From Candidatus Zixiibacteriota bacterium (GTDB lineage: Bacteria > Zixibacteria > MSB-5A5 > SM1-73), in assembly GCA_029933635.1 (NCBI GenBank), contig JAOZNS010000043.1:1-13845 (forward strand): DNA of 13,845 nt. Reading direction: 5' to 3'. Both the position numbers and the translations under genes were made by a program. Shown here piece by piece: positions 6,869-13,755 of the stretch (position 1 is the stretch's first letter; each line of letters starts with the position of its first letter). The notes beneath the pieces are model-generated. The model was not told where the DNA came from, did no database searches, and saw nothing but the letters and a program-made list of their open reading frames with translations.

Positions 6869-8242
6869 ATGAAAGGAAAGAATCTATTCGAATGGAAAAT
6901 GGTGATTTTCTTCCTTTGCACCCTTGGTGTTGCTTTCATCCAGGTTCGGGCCAAACAACCTTCAAGCTTCAGGATAGGATTGGACTATGCTTGCTTTCAA
7001 AATTTTGAGGACACCACCCAAAGTTACGTGGAGATCTACTATTCTTTCAACCGAAAGGAACTTGAATTTGTCCCTCAAGCGGAGGGGGTTTTAGCCACGG
7101 TTCTGATGCAGTTGACCATCCTTGATGAACAGGGAAACCAGGTGGAGAGCCGGATGTGGAACACCAGATCAAAGGTGAAAAGTAAAAAAGAGGCAGAGAC
7201 GGTGGACTTCATGATCGTCGACCAGGTTGCTACCAGTTTGCCTCCAGGAAACTTCCGGATCAATCTAAAGGCTACCGACGTGAACTCCATGTCATCTGGC
7301 GAAGGTAGCATCGACGCAAAAGTGAAAAGATTTCACCCGACCAAGCTGGAGTTAAGCGATGTGGAATTCGCCTTTAGCATAGAGGGTGATACCACCGGGA
7401 GTCGTTTTACCAAGGCGGACCGAAAGATTTTGCCCAATCCCTCCAGGGTCTTCACCCACGAGGGCGGGATGGTCTATTTTTATGCTGAGCTTTATAATCT
7501 GGCGTGTGCTCCCCAAGCGAAGCCTGAATATGAGTTGAGCTTCAAGGTCTTAGATCCTTCAGGAAAGAAGGTGAAGGATTTCGGCAAGCAGACCAAGGTT
7601 AAGCCGGGAAGTTCTGCCGTTGTGATAAGTGGGATAAACATAAGCTCTCTTGCCGGTGGTGAATATGTGCTTCAACTTGAAGCCAAGGATCTGGAGACCG
7701 GAAAGAAGACTTCTTCTGCTAAGAATTTTATCCTTATCAGAGAGCCAACCCAGGAGGAACTTCTTGCCGAGGAGATCAAAAGATTCAAACAGGATGTGGT
7801 CTATATTGCCTCCCCGGGGGAGCTGAATATGTTCGATCAACTCAACTTTCAAGGTAAGAGAAACTTCATAGAGGAGTTCTGGCGAAGGAGAGACCCTGAT
7901 CCTGAAACTCCAGAGAACGAATTTAAAATCGAACATTATCGCAGATTACGCTTAGCCAACCTTCTTTTTTCCCGCACTCAAGGCTCCAACGATGGATGGA
8001 ATACGGACATGGGCCGGATTTACATTCTTTACGGTGAGCCCAGCGAGATAGAGAGACATCCCTCCACCCGTGAAGCCAAACCCTGGGAGCAGTGGAACTA
8101 TCATGAACTGGAGGGTGGGGTGTATTTTATCTTTGTGGATGAGGATGGATATGGAGTATACAGGCTGGTTCACTCCACCCTTAAAGGGGAGGTGCAGGAC
8201 AGGCAATGGGAGGAGCGGATCAAAAGCGGCTTAACCGACTAA
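6869..8242 (+). CDS. GWxTD domain-containing secreted protein (second of a tandem pair)
   Basis: I take the start at ATG 6869, giving 457 residues. A longer open frame reaches back to 6671 but would overlap the previous gene by 176 nt and hide the signal peptide. From 6869 the N-terminus reads as a signal sequence (MKGKNLFEWKMVIFFLCTLG, then VAFIQVRA). ATG 6899 is an alternative. Like its neighbour it has a beta-rich middle and a C-terminal GWxTD domain: FWRRRDPDPETPENE, YRRLRLANLLF, GWNTD (376-380), then MGRIYILYGEPSEIERHPS. Both proteins also share LSD(V/I)(E/Q)F and a following D(T/S)TG.SRF block near residues 165-180, so similarity extends beyond the last domain. Function is unknown; a shared envelope complex is an inference from tandem arrangement. 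No clear ribosome binding site precedes 6869, which suggests coupling to the upstream gene. Confidence 0.87.
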   Translation: MKGKNLFEWKMVIFFLCTLGVAFIQVRAKQPSSFRIGLDYACFQNFEDTTQSYVEIYYSFNRKELEFVPQAEGVLATVLMQLTILDEQGNQVESRMWNTRSKVKSKKEAETVDFMIVDQVATSLPPGNFRINLKATDVNSMSSGEGSIDAKVKRFHPTKLELSDVEFAFSIEGDTTGSRFTKADRKILPNPSRVFTHEGGMVYFYAELYNLACAPQAKPEYELSFKVLDPSGKKVKDFGKQTKVKPGSSAVVISGINISSLAGGEYVLQLEAKDLETGKKTSSAKNFILIREPTQEELLAEEIKRFKQDVVYIASPGELNMFDQLNFQGKRNFIEEFWRRRDPDPETPENEFKIEHYRRLRLANLLFSRTQGSNDGWNTDMGRIYILYGEPSEIERHPSTREAKPWEQWNYHELEGGVYFIFVDEDGYGVYRLVHSTLKGEVQDRQWEERIKSGLTD

Positions 8243-8571
8243 AGGATCCCCAGATAGCCTTCGTGACTTGATTTTAAACTCTTGCTGAAAAACTTAAAAA
8301 TAATTAAAGGATCTTTGAGAGCTGAAGGGCTGGGACGATTTCCAACTGAATTGAAAGAACCTTCTCCATTTTAGTTGTCCCTTGAGCCTGAGGGAGAGGC
8401 AAAAAATAGCAAAGTTTTCTTATACCTCAAATCCCACAGATATAAGGTTCTGCATCAGCAACCCTTTTAGAGAAGAGCCAGATGAAAAAATGTGCGGGAG
8501 GAACGGATAACCTTTTAATAAAAAGCTCAAGTTGGAGACGAAGGCTCCCATTTTGTAAGGGGTGAGAAACC
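8243..8571. other. 329-nt spacer with no recognised gene
   Basis: There is no open frame of note, no T-tract hairpin after the GWxTD stop and no well-spaced promoter. A short stretch near 8258-8280 (CCTTCGTGACTTGATTTTAAA) weakly recalls the end of the 43-nt repeat module but is too diverged to call. AAGGGGTG (8557-8564) serves the next gene. Confidence 0.5.
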
Positions 8572-9195
8572 ATGAAAAGGATAGCTCTAACAGTTTCTTT
8601 TTTTCTGTTCTGCCTTCCCTGCGTCTATGCCGAGGTGGTCTCTGGTTATGGGGTCAAGACCGGCTTGGCTATGGCAAATCAGGAGTTCAATTATACTGCG
8701 GGATTCGATCTCGACACCAAAAACAGGACCGGATTTGATTTCGGCTTGTTCGTGGAATGGTTCGATTTGCAATCCTTCAGTGGGTTAACCGAAGTCCATT
8801 ATGTTCAAAAAGGGATGATAGAGGAAGATGTCAGAACTAATGAATGGGGCCTTCCGGTCGGAACAATTAAGTTTAACCATCAGGTGGATTATCTTTCGAT
8901 TCCTCTGCTTGTAAAAATTACACAGAAGACCAAGCATCTTTCCCCATATTTGTGCGTTGGTCCCCGATTTGACTTCCTGCTGGGCTACAAATCGAAGCTG
9001 ATGAAAGCAATATATGATAAATTTAAGAATATGGATACGGGCGGAACCGTGGCAGTGGGGGTAGAAAGCAGAACCCGGCCAATCAAGATGCTTTTAGAGC
9101 TCCGATATAGTCCTGATCTCACCTTTGCTTATCAGACCGATCTGCTAAAGGTAAAAAACCATTCCTTTGAGCTCTTATTGGGCCTCAAGCTATAG
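8572..9195 (+). CDS. Outer-membrane beta-barrel protein (PorT-like, OMP_b-brl type)
   Basis: A 207-residue protein with a signal peptide (about 1-20, ending YAEVVS) followed by alternating hydrophobic/polar strands ending in aromatic or Leu residues, as in 8-strand barrels. GVKTGLAMAN near the mature N-terminus, a TE..YVQKG strand near 78-86, YLSIPLLVK near 108-116, YLCVGPRFDFLLGY near 126-139 and a final FELLLGLKL strand match the PorT/outer-membrane beta-barrel pattern seen widely in Bacteroidota and FCB relatives. It would sit in the outer membrane, so it supports a diderm host. Such proteins are often small porins or structural barrels of unknown ligand. AAGGGGTG lies 7 nt before the ATG. 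The gene stands alone, with a strong hairpin 18 nt after its stop. Confidence 0.82.
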   Translation: MKRIALTVSFFLFCLPCVYAEVVSGYGVKTGLAMANQEFNYTAGFDLDTKNRTGFDFGLFVEWFDLQSFSGLTEVHYVQKGMIEEDVRTNEWGLPVGTIKFNHQVDYLSIPLLVKITQKTKHLSPYLCVGPRFDFLLGYKSKLMKAIYDKFKNMDTGGTVAVGVESRTRPIKMLLELRYSPDLTFAYQTDLLKVKNHSFELLLGLKL

Positions 9196-9213
9196 TTCCT
9201 GCATCGCTTGTTT

Positions 9214-9240
9214 GGAGTCTACAAAAGAATTGTAGACTCC
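9214..9240 (+). terminator. Strong hairpin downstream of the beta-barrel gene (no T-tract)
   Basis: GGAGTCTACA (9214-9223) and TGTAGACTCC (9231-9240) form a perfect 10-bp stem with a 7-nt loop, starting 18 nt after the stop. No U-run follows, so it is either a weak terminator or an mRNA 3'-end stabiliser. Confidence 0.45.
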
Positions 9241-9387
9241 AGGATAATGCGCATCGTGAATGAACGACCAAGGTGAGTTTAGACTTATCCTTGAAACATC
9301 GCAAATACTTTGTTAAGGCTGAAAGGTTTTAATTTCACCTCCCGACTCTTTTGTTCTAAGGAATTTCTGCAAGGACTGGGCGGAGCC

Positions 9388-9402
9388 TGTTGACGGTCAA
9401 CA
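9388..9402. promoter_or_regulatory. Perfect 15-nt palindrome, possible operator
   Basis: TGTTGAC-G-GTCAACA is a perfect inverted repeat with a single central base, the style of LacI/GntR-type operators. It lies 95 nt upstream of the natA promoter and overlaps no recognised promoter. The rest of the 9241-9496 spacer shows no gene. Role unproven. Confidence 0.3.
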
Positions 9403-9496
9403 TCTAAAACTCCTTTCCCATCGATATTCCGTTCACCTCCAGACGGTCCGATTTTGATCGAGCCTCAAGATGCAAAGTTTTTTTCAATATCAATCC

Positions 9497-9524
9497 TTGC
9501 CATTTGGCTTAAAAAGGCTATAAT
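9497..9524 (+). promoter_or_regulatory. Promoter of the NatA-like gene, apparently giving a leaderless mRNA
   Basis: TTGCCA (9497-9502; 5 of 6 consensus bases) and a perfect TATAAT (9519-9524) are 16 nt apart. The expected start of transcription is 9530-9533, and the ATG is at 9533. There is no room for, and no sign of, a Shine-Dalgarno site, so the transcript would begin at or within a few bases of the start codon. Confidence 0.7.
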
Positions 9525-9532
9525 ATACCACC

Positions 9533-10264
9533 ATGATCGTAACCTCAAACCTTACCAAGATCTTCCGGGATAAAAAGAGAGGCGAAATTCGTGCGGTTGA
9601 TTCAGTCAGTATAGAGTGCCAGCCGGGACGAGTCTTTGGACTTTTGGGCTTAAACGGTGCGGGGAAAACCACACTTATGCGTCTTTTATCCACCATCCTC
9701 AAGCCCACCTCAGGCACAGCCAAGGTGGCAGGCTTTGACATTCTTGAGCAACCGGAGAAGGTTAAGGAAAAGATCGGGTTCTTATCATGTGAGACCGGGC
9801 TTTATCATAGATTGACCGCAGAAGAGACCGTGAACTATTTTGGCAGATTAAATGGTATGAAAGAGGACCAGCTTAAGAGGAGGGTGGATGAGATGTTTGA
9901 AAGATTTGATATGAATGAATTCAGAAAAAGGCGGGTGGACAAGCTCTCCAGCGGGATGAAACAAAAGGTCTCCATTGCCCGAACCTTCATAAATGACCCG
10001 GAGGTCTTGATCTTGGATGAGCCCACCTTGGGTTTAGATGTGGTCACCTCTCGAGGCATAATAGACTTCATCAAGAAGTCCAGAGGGTCCAATAGGTGTA
10101 TTCTCTTCTCCACACATGTCATGTGGGAGGCCCAGAAGCTGTGCGATGATATCGCCATCATACATAAGGGGAAAATACTGGAGGTAGGGACCCTGGAACA
10201 GCTCAGGTCGAAAACAGGTCTGAATGATCTGGATGATATATTTGTTAAGATCGTGGGAGAATAA
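9533..10264 (+). CDS. natA: ABC transporter ATP-binding protein, NatA-like
   Basis: A 243-residue nucleotide-binding domain: Walker A GLNGAGKTT (39-47), signature LSSGMKQK (138-145), Walker B VLILDEP (158-164), D-loop GLD (167-169) and the H-loop His in FSTH (191-194). In place of the usual Q-loop Gln there is SCETGLYHRLT (85-95), as in many NatA/ABC-2 exporters. It pairs with the NatB-like permease 132 nt downstream; in Bacillus the NatAB pair exports Na+, and relatives export other substrates, so the cargo here is not certain. The start is fixed by the promoter, whose -10 box ends 8 nt before the ATG. The gene symbol is by family resemblance. Confidence 0.88.
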   Translation: MIVTSNLTKIFRDKKRGEIRAVDSVSIECQPGRVFGLLGLNGAGKTTLMRLLSTILKPTSGTAKVAGFDILEQPEKVKEKIGFLSCETGLYHRLTAEETVNYFGRLNGMKEDQLKRRVDEMFERFDMNEFRKRRVDKLSSGMKQKVSIARTFINDPEVLILDEPTLGLDVVTSRGIIDFIKKSRGSNRCILFSTHVMWEAQKLCDDIAIIHKGKILEVGTLEQLRSKTGLNDLDDIFVKIVGE

Positions 10265-10324
10265 ATGAAAGATTTCTCTGCAAATTTGCATGGTGTGGAT
10301 CCGATAAAAATGATATTCTAAAAC

Positions 10325-10379
10325 CTCACCCACAATTCCCCTCCATAAAATGGAGAAGGGTCCCGGAAGGAGAGGTGAA
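10325..10379. repeat. REP-like palindromic element in the natA-natB spacer
   Basis: CTCACCC (10325-10331) is followed by CCC-CTCCA (10338-10345) pairing with TGGAG-GGG (10351-10360, AA bulged) around TAAAA. A run of AAGGAGAGGTGAAAA follows. The CTCACCC plus CCCTC/GAGGG palindrome layout is the inverse of the element at 4032-4063. Sitting inside an operon, it could give natA and natB different mRNA stability. The 10265-10396 spacer contains no gene. Confidence 0.5.
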
Positions 10380-10396
10380 AAAAAACAGGAAGATAA

Positions 10397-11593
10397 ATGA
10401 ATCTCAGAAAGGTAAAGATAATCTACTTCAAGGAGATGTTGGAGACGTTAAGGGATCGACGCACCCTCATCTCCACCATACTGGTTCCCATAATCCTCTT
10501 TCCCATTCTGATGTTCGGAATGAGTGCGGTGGTGGTGATGATGATGAAAAAGACCGAGGCGGAGGCCACCAAAATTGCGGTGATCGGGGAGGAGTTTGCC
10601 CCCTTCTTCGTTTCTGGTCTTCTTGAGGGAGAGGATTTTCAGAAGGTGGAGGCAGAAGATTTTAAATCTGCCCTGAAGGAGAAGGAAATCCACGCCGCCT
10701 TGGAATTTCCATTCGATTTTGAGGAGAAGCTCAAGCTGGGGAGAAGTAGCGAAGTCATCATATATTATGATGGTGCTGAACTCAGATCAAGCATAGCCAA
10801 GGAGAAGCTGGAGGGGAGGTTGAAGGATTATCAGGATAGCTTGGTGGGAGAGAGGCTAAAGGAGCGTAATATTAAGGAATCGATTTTGCATCCCATAAAA
10901 ATCACCGGGAAAAACCTTGCTCCCAAGGAGAAGATGGGAGGGTTCATGCTGGGGATGTTTTTGCCTTACATGATCGTAATTTTAGCTCTGATAGGTGGGA
11001 TGTATCCGGCCATCGATCTGACCGCGGGAGAGAAGGAGCGGGGAACCTTGGAGACCATACTGGTGACACCGGTTTCCCGTCTGGACATCGCCGCTGGGAA
11101 GTTTTTAACTGTTGTGTCCGCCTCGGTGATCACCATACTTCTGTCCACCGCCAGCATGAGCGTCTCCGCCACTATCGGTTTTAGTCAGATGAGCCAATTT
11201 GCTTCCGAACCGATCTCATTTGTTATAAAGCCCCTTTCTGTTCTTCTGCTTTTACTCTTGATGCTTCCTTTAGCCGCCCTTTTCAGCTCCGCTCTCCTCT
11301 CGGTGGCCCTTTTCGCCAAAAGCTATAAGGAGGCGCAAAGCTACATCTCTCCGCTGATGTTTGTGGTTATCCTGCCTGCAATGATCTCCTTCATCCCGGG
11401 AATCGAACTGAACTGGGGTCTGGCTTTCGTCCCCATAGTCAACACCTCCTTAGCCACTCGTGAGGTACTCTTGGGAACCTTCCGCTGGAGTCTTATCGGA
11501 TTGATCTTCGTTTCTACGTTCATCTATGCCTCCTTTTCCATCCTGGTGACCAAAAGGCTCTTTGAGAGGGAGGAGGTGCTGTTCCGAACCTGA
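10397..11593 (+). CDS. natB: ABC-2 type permease, NatB-like
   Basis: A 398-residue membrane protein with the ABC-2/NatB layout. There is a cytoplasmic N-terminus (KEMLETLRDRRTL, 12-24), TM1 (about 25-47), a long soluble outer domain (about 50-180), and then a block of five or so TM segments from about 190 to the end. The coupling-helix region DLTAGEKERGTLETILVTPVSR (about 208-229) is the hallmark of this family and contacts the ATPase. AGGA lies 6 nt before the ATG. With the NatA-like ATPase it forms an exporter in the inner membrane; Na+ is the known substrate of the Bacillus namesake, but drugs, peptides or other ions are possible. The C-terminus is intact (LFEREEVLFRT). No terminator is seen before the next gene 79 nt away. 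Confidence 0.87.
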   Translation: MNLRKVKIIYFKEMLETLRDRRTLISTILVPIILFPILMFGMSAVVVMMMKKTEAEATKIAVIGEEFAPFFVSGLLEGEDFQKVEAEDFKSALKEKEIHAALEFPFDFEEKLKLGRSSEVIIYYDGAELRSSIAKEKLEGRLKDYQDSLVGERLKERNIKESILHPIKITGKNLAPKEKMGGFMLGMFLPYMIVILALIGGMYPAIDLTAGEKERGTLETILVTPVSRLDIAAGKFLTVVSASVITILLSTASMSVSATIGFSQMSQFASEPISFVIKPLSVLLLLLLMLPLAALFSSALLSVALFAKSYKEAQSYISPLMFVVILPAMISFIPGIELNWGLAFVPIVNTSLATREVLLGTFRWSLIGLIFVSTFIYASFSILVTKRLFEREEVLFRT

Positions 11594-11672
11594 TGGTCCG
11601 AAAGAATGTTGATTGGCTCTGGCAGACAAATCTGATTCACAGAACCCAAAAACCGCTTTTTCGCTTTAAGAG

Positions 11673-12836
11673 ATGAAAAACCGCTTATCTGCCAAAATTC
11701 CCAAAAACATTTTTCTTTTGGGTTTGGTCAGCTTTCTGACCGATGCCTCATCGGATATGATCTATCCGATTCTTCCTCTGTTTTTGTCGGATGTGTTAGG
11801 ATCCAGCGTGCTTTTTATTGGTTTGATCGAGGGGGTGGCAGAAAGCACAGCCAGCATCCTGAAGATCTTCTCCGGGTGGCTTTCAGATAGATTGGGTCAT
11901 CGTAAATTTCTTGTGGCTTTAGGTTACAGCCTTTCGTTTCTGGGGAAGCCCCTTCTCTCTGTGGTGACAGCCGGATGGCAGGTGCTGGTTTTGAGGTTTG
12001 CCGACCGTTTCGGTAAAGGGGTGAGAACGTCGCCCCGGGATGCTTTGATCGCAGACTCTGCCGCCGAAGAACACCGAGGTTTGTCCTACGGTTTTCATCG
12101 AGCCTTGGATTCTGCCGGAGCAGTGGTGGGACCCCTTTTAGCCTTTCTCTTTCTCCCCCTGGTGAAGGGAAACTATCGCATCCTTTTTTTGATCGCCTCA
12201 GCCCCGGCCTTGCTGGCGGTTTTGATCCTGATCCTTTTTGTCCAGGAGAAAAAGAGATTAAAACAAAAGGTGGTCCGTCCAACCAGACCCAAGCTTTTCG
12301 ATTTTGATCGTAAATTTAAGATATTCCTCCTTGCCGCCACCATATTTACCTTGGGCAACTCCAGCGATGCGTTTTTGTTCTTAAGGGCCAAGGGTCTAAA
12401 CGTTGATGTGATTTATATTCCGATTCTGTGGCTGATCTTGAATTTAGTCTACGCTCTGGTCTCCTCACCGGCAGGAGCACTTTCGGACCGAATCGGGAGA
12501 AAAAATCTCATAATCTCCGGGCTTTCGGTTTATACCCTGGTCTATTTGGGCTTCGCCTGTGCCACCCGCTCCCTGCATGTATGGATCTTATTTGGCATGT
12601 ATGGACTCTATTATGGTTTAGCGGAGGGAGCCATGAGGGCTTATGTGGCCGATCTGATCGGGGAAGAAAGGCGAGCAACTGCCTTCGGACTCTATCATGG
12701 AGCTGTGGGATTGACCGCACTTCCGGCCAGCTTGATTTTTGGTTGGCTATGGCAGACGGCAGGGGTCTCCGTCGCCTTCGGATTTGGCGCGGGGTTGGCT
12801 TTTTTAGCTCTATTGATATTAAAATTTGGGGTTTAG
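11673..12836 (+). CDS. Major facilitator superfamily transporter (DHA-like efflux type)
   Basis: A 387-residue protein with about 12 membrane segments. MFS motif A appears in both halves: GWLSDRLGHRK (68-78) and GALSDRIGRKN (268-278). The opening SFLTDASSDMIYPILPLFL (20-38) and the loop GKGVRTSPRDALIADS (about 114-129) mark a subfamily often annotated only as MFS transporter, probably proton-coupled export. The substrate is unknown. It follows natB by 79 nt with no terminator seen between, so read-through from the ABC operon is possible; no well-formed promoter is visible in the gap. The ribosome binding site is weak (TTAAGAG just before the ATG). Confidence 0.88.
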   Translation: MKNRLSAKIPKNIFLLGLVSFLTDASSDMIYPILPLFLSDVLGSSVLFIGLIEGVAESTASILKIFSGWLSDRLGHRKFLVALGYSLSFLGKPLLSVVTAGWQVLVLRFADRFGKGVRTSPRDALIADSAAEEHRGLSYGFHRALDSAGAVVGPLLAFLFLPLVKGNYRILFLIASAPALLAVLILILFVQEKKRLKQKVVRPTRPKLFDFDRKFKIFLLAATIFTLGNSSDAFLFLRAKGLNVDVIYIPILWLILNLVYALVSSPAGALSDRIGRKNLIISGLSVYTLVYLGFACATRSLHVWILFGMYGLYYGLAEGAMRAYVADLIGEERRATAFGLYHGAVGLTALPASLIFGWLWQTAGVSVAFGFGAGLAFLALLILKFGV

Positions 12837-12880
12837 ACCGGTGGGATCAAAATAGCTATCTTTATCGTGTTTGAAACGAA

Positions 12881-12905
12881 GAGTTCCTCCGGTTAGAGGA
12901 ATCTC
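12881..12905 (+). terminator. Candidate weak terminator after the MFS gene
   Basis: TTCCTC (12884-12889) pairs with GAGGAA (12896-12901) around CGGTTA, extended by GAG/CTC with one bulge, 44 nt after the stop. A short T-run comes 12 nt later rather than directly, so termination is uncertain. Confidence 0.35.
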
Positions 12906-13030
12906 ACCTCCCATACACTTTTTACCGATTTCTGGTTATATTTTGTGTAATTCTTCCGATATATAAAATAAAGATAAGTTGTTATGCACCCGTAGAAAGG
13001 GAAGATTTTTGTGTTTTTAAAAGATTTTCC

Positions 13031-13059
13031 TTGACAAAGCGATCTAAAAAACGTATAAG
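13031..13059 (+). promoter_or_regulatory. Near-consensus promoter of the cold-shock gene leader / small RNA
   Basis: A perfect -35 TTGACA (13031-13036), 17-nt spacer and -10 TATAAG (13054-13059; 5 of 6). Transcription would start near 13065-13067. It lies 270 nt upstream of the cold-shock start codon and is the strongest promoter in the window. Confidence 0.8.
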
Positions 13060-13065
13060 TTAATA

Positions 13066-13165
13066 AGAAGAAATAAAAAGAAGTAAGAAAGTTGCAGTAA
13101 GTTTTTTGTTGGTTTGAGTTTTTCAATCCACGAAAACTTAGGCTCAATTTTCGTGGATTTTTTTT
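13066..13165 (+). ncRNA. Approximately 100-nt terminated RNA: csp leader attenuator or stand-alone small RNA
   Basis: The interval between the strong promoter and a strong intrinsic terminator would yield an RNA of about 100 nt. Its 5' half is A/G-rich and unstructured by eye; its 3' half is the terminator hairpin. TTGAG (13114-13118) can pair with CTCAA (13143-13147) in the terminator loop, a weak alternative fold. No open frame of note lies inside. It could be premature termination in the csp 5' UTR, relieved by cold or by Csp itself, or an independent small RNA. Ends are predicted, not measured. Confidence 0.5.
13125..13165 (+). terminator. Intrinsic terminator between promoter and csp gene
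   Basis: AATCCACGAAAA (13125-13136) and TTTTCGTGGATT (13148-13159) form a 12-bp stem with an 11-nt loop, running into eight T residues (13158-13165). The T-tract is only on the plus strand side, so it acts on rightward transcription. It lies 164 nt before the csp start. Confidence 0.8.
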
Positions 13166-13329
13166 ATCATATCGGCTTCGTGCTTCTTATGAAGGTCCTC
13201 TGATAAAAAGAGTAAAGATTCCAGTTGCAGGAGTTTGGTCGTAGAGCGAAGCTTTGAAAGGATTCAAATTCTCCGCATTGGAAAGTGGTAACCCAAAAAC
13301 CTAAGCCTTATGAAAGGTGGTGAAAAAGT

Positions 13330-13533
13330 TTGGCGACCGGTAGAGTAAAATGGTTCAATGATTCCAAGGGATTTGGTTTCATCGAACAGAAGGATGGCGG
13401 TAAGGATGTCTTTGTCCACTTCTCCGCGATTCAGGACGAAGGATTTAAGACCCTCAGGGAAGGGGATGAAGTTAGTTTCGACATCGTTGATGGACCCAAA
13501 GGTCCGCAGGCGACCAATGTGGTCAAACTATAA
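13330..13533 (+). CDS. csp: Cold-shock domain protein (CspA family), TTG start
   Basis: A 67-residue single cold-shock domain, full family length. RNP1 is KGFGFI (13-18) and RNP2 is VFVHF (27-31); W8, F9 and F31 are in the usual nucleic-acid-contact places. The last residues GPQATNVVKL are the normal C-terminus. It binds single-stranded RNA/DNA as an RNA chaperone and, in E. coli relatives, an antiterminator. The protein begins at a TTG (13330): the MATGRVKWF N-terminus fits the family exactly, there is no in-frame ATG nearby, and AAAGGTGGTGA (13313-13323) is 6 nt upstream. Its transcript probably includes a long 5' UTR from near 13066 that contains a terminator, so expression may depend on read-through. 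It is monocistronic, with a strong terminator about 75 nt after the stop. Confidence 0.95.
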   Translation: MATGRVKWFNDSKGFGFIEQKDGGKDVFVHFSAIQDEGFKTLREGDEVSFDIVDGPKGPQATNVVKL

Positions 13534-13545
13534 ATAAAGCCTGGG

Positions 13546-13572
13546 GGCTCATCTAACATAATTCGATGAGCC
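13546..13572 (+). other. Hairpin in the csp 3' UTR
   Basis: GGCTCATC (13546-13553) and GATGAGCC (13565-13572) form an 8-bp stem with an 11-nt loop, 12 nt after the stop. No T-run follows. The strong terminator comes 36 nt later, so this may protect the mRNA 3' end. Confidence 0.5.
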
Positions 13573-13608
13573 TCTGTGGCAAACCATTGATAGTTATCCA
13601 TAACGCCC

Positions 13609-13649
13609 AAAAACCCCGAAAGGTTAACTTTAACCATTTCGGGGTTTTT
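13609..13649 (+). terminator. Strong, potentially bidirectional intrinsic terminator after csp
   Basis: AAAAACCCCGAAA (13609-13621) pairs with TTTCGGGGTTTTT (13637-13649), and GGTTA/TAACC (13622-13626 and 13631-13635) extends the stem to a 4-nt loop with one bulged A. A-run on the left and T-run on the right let it work in both directions. Confidence 0.85.
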
Positions 13650-13665
13650 AGTTATCTGAGATTTT

Positions 13666-13755
13666 TTGGTTCTTTCGTATTCCGGTTGCACCTTCATGAT
13701 TTAAAACCACTACAATAACTTACATTAAATCTCCCAACCTAAATAAGAAAGACTC
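13666..13755. repeat. Dispersed repeat, copy C (43-nt module joined to end of 117-nt module)
   Basis: Positions 13666-13708 match 3962-4004 at 42 of 43 bases. After only 4 nt, 13713-13755 matches the last 43 nt of the 117-nt modules (42 of 43 with copy B). In copy A the same two pieces are 146 nt apart, so copy C looks like an internally deleted version, or copy A an expanded one. Confidence 0.82.

Noticed and set aside
6592..6954. 120-codon minus-strand frame across the junction of the GWxTD genes
   Set aside because: It covers coding sequence of both GWxTD genes on the opposite strand and shows no recognisable motif.
11815..12282. 155-codon open frame on the minus strand within the MFS gene
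   Set aside because: It is antisense to a clear MFS protein, is rich in Pro/Arg/Ser as antisense frames are, and has no ribosome binding site or family resemblance.
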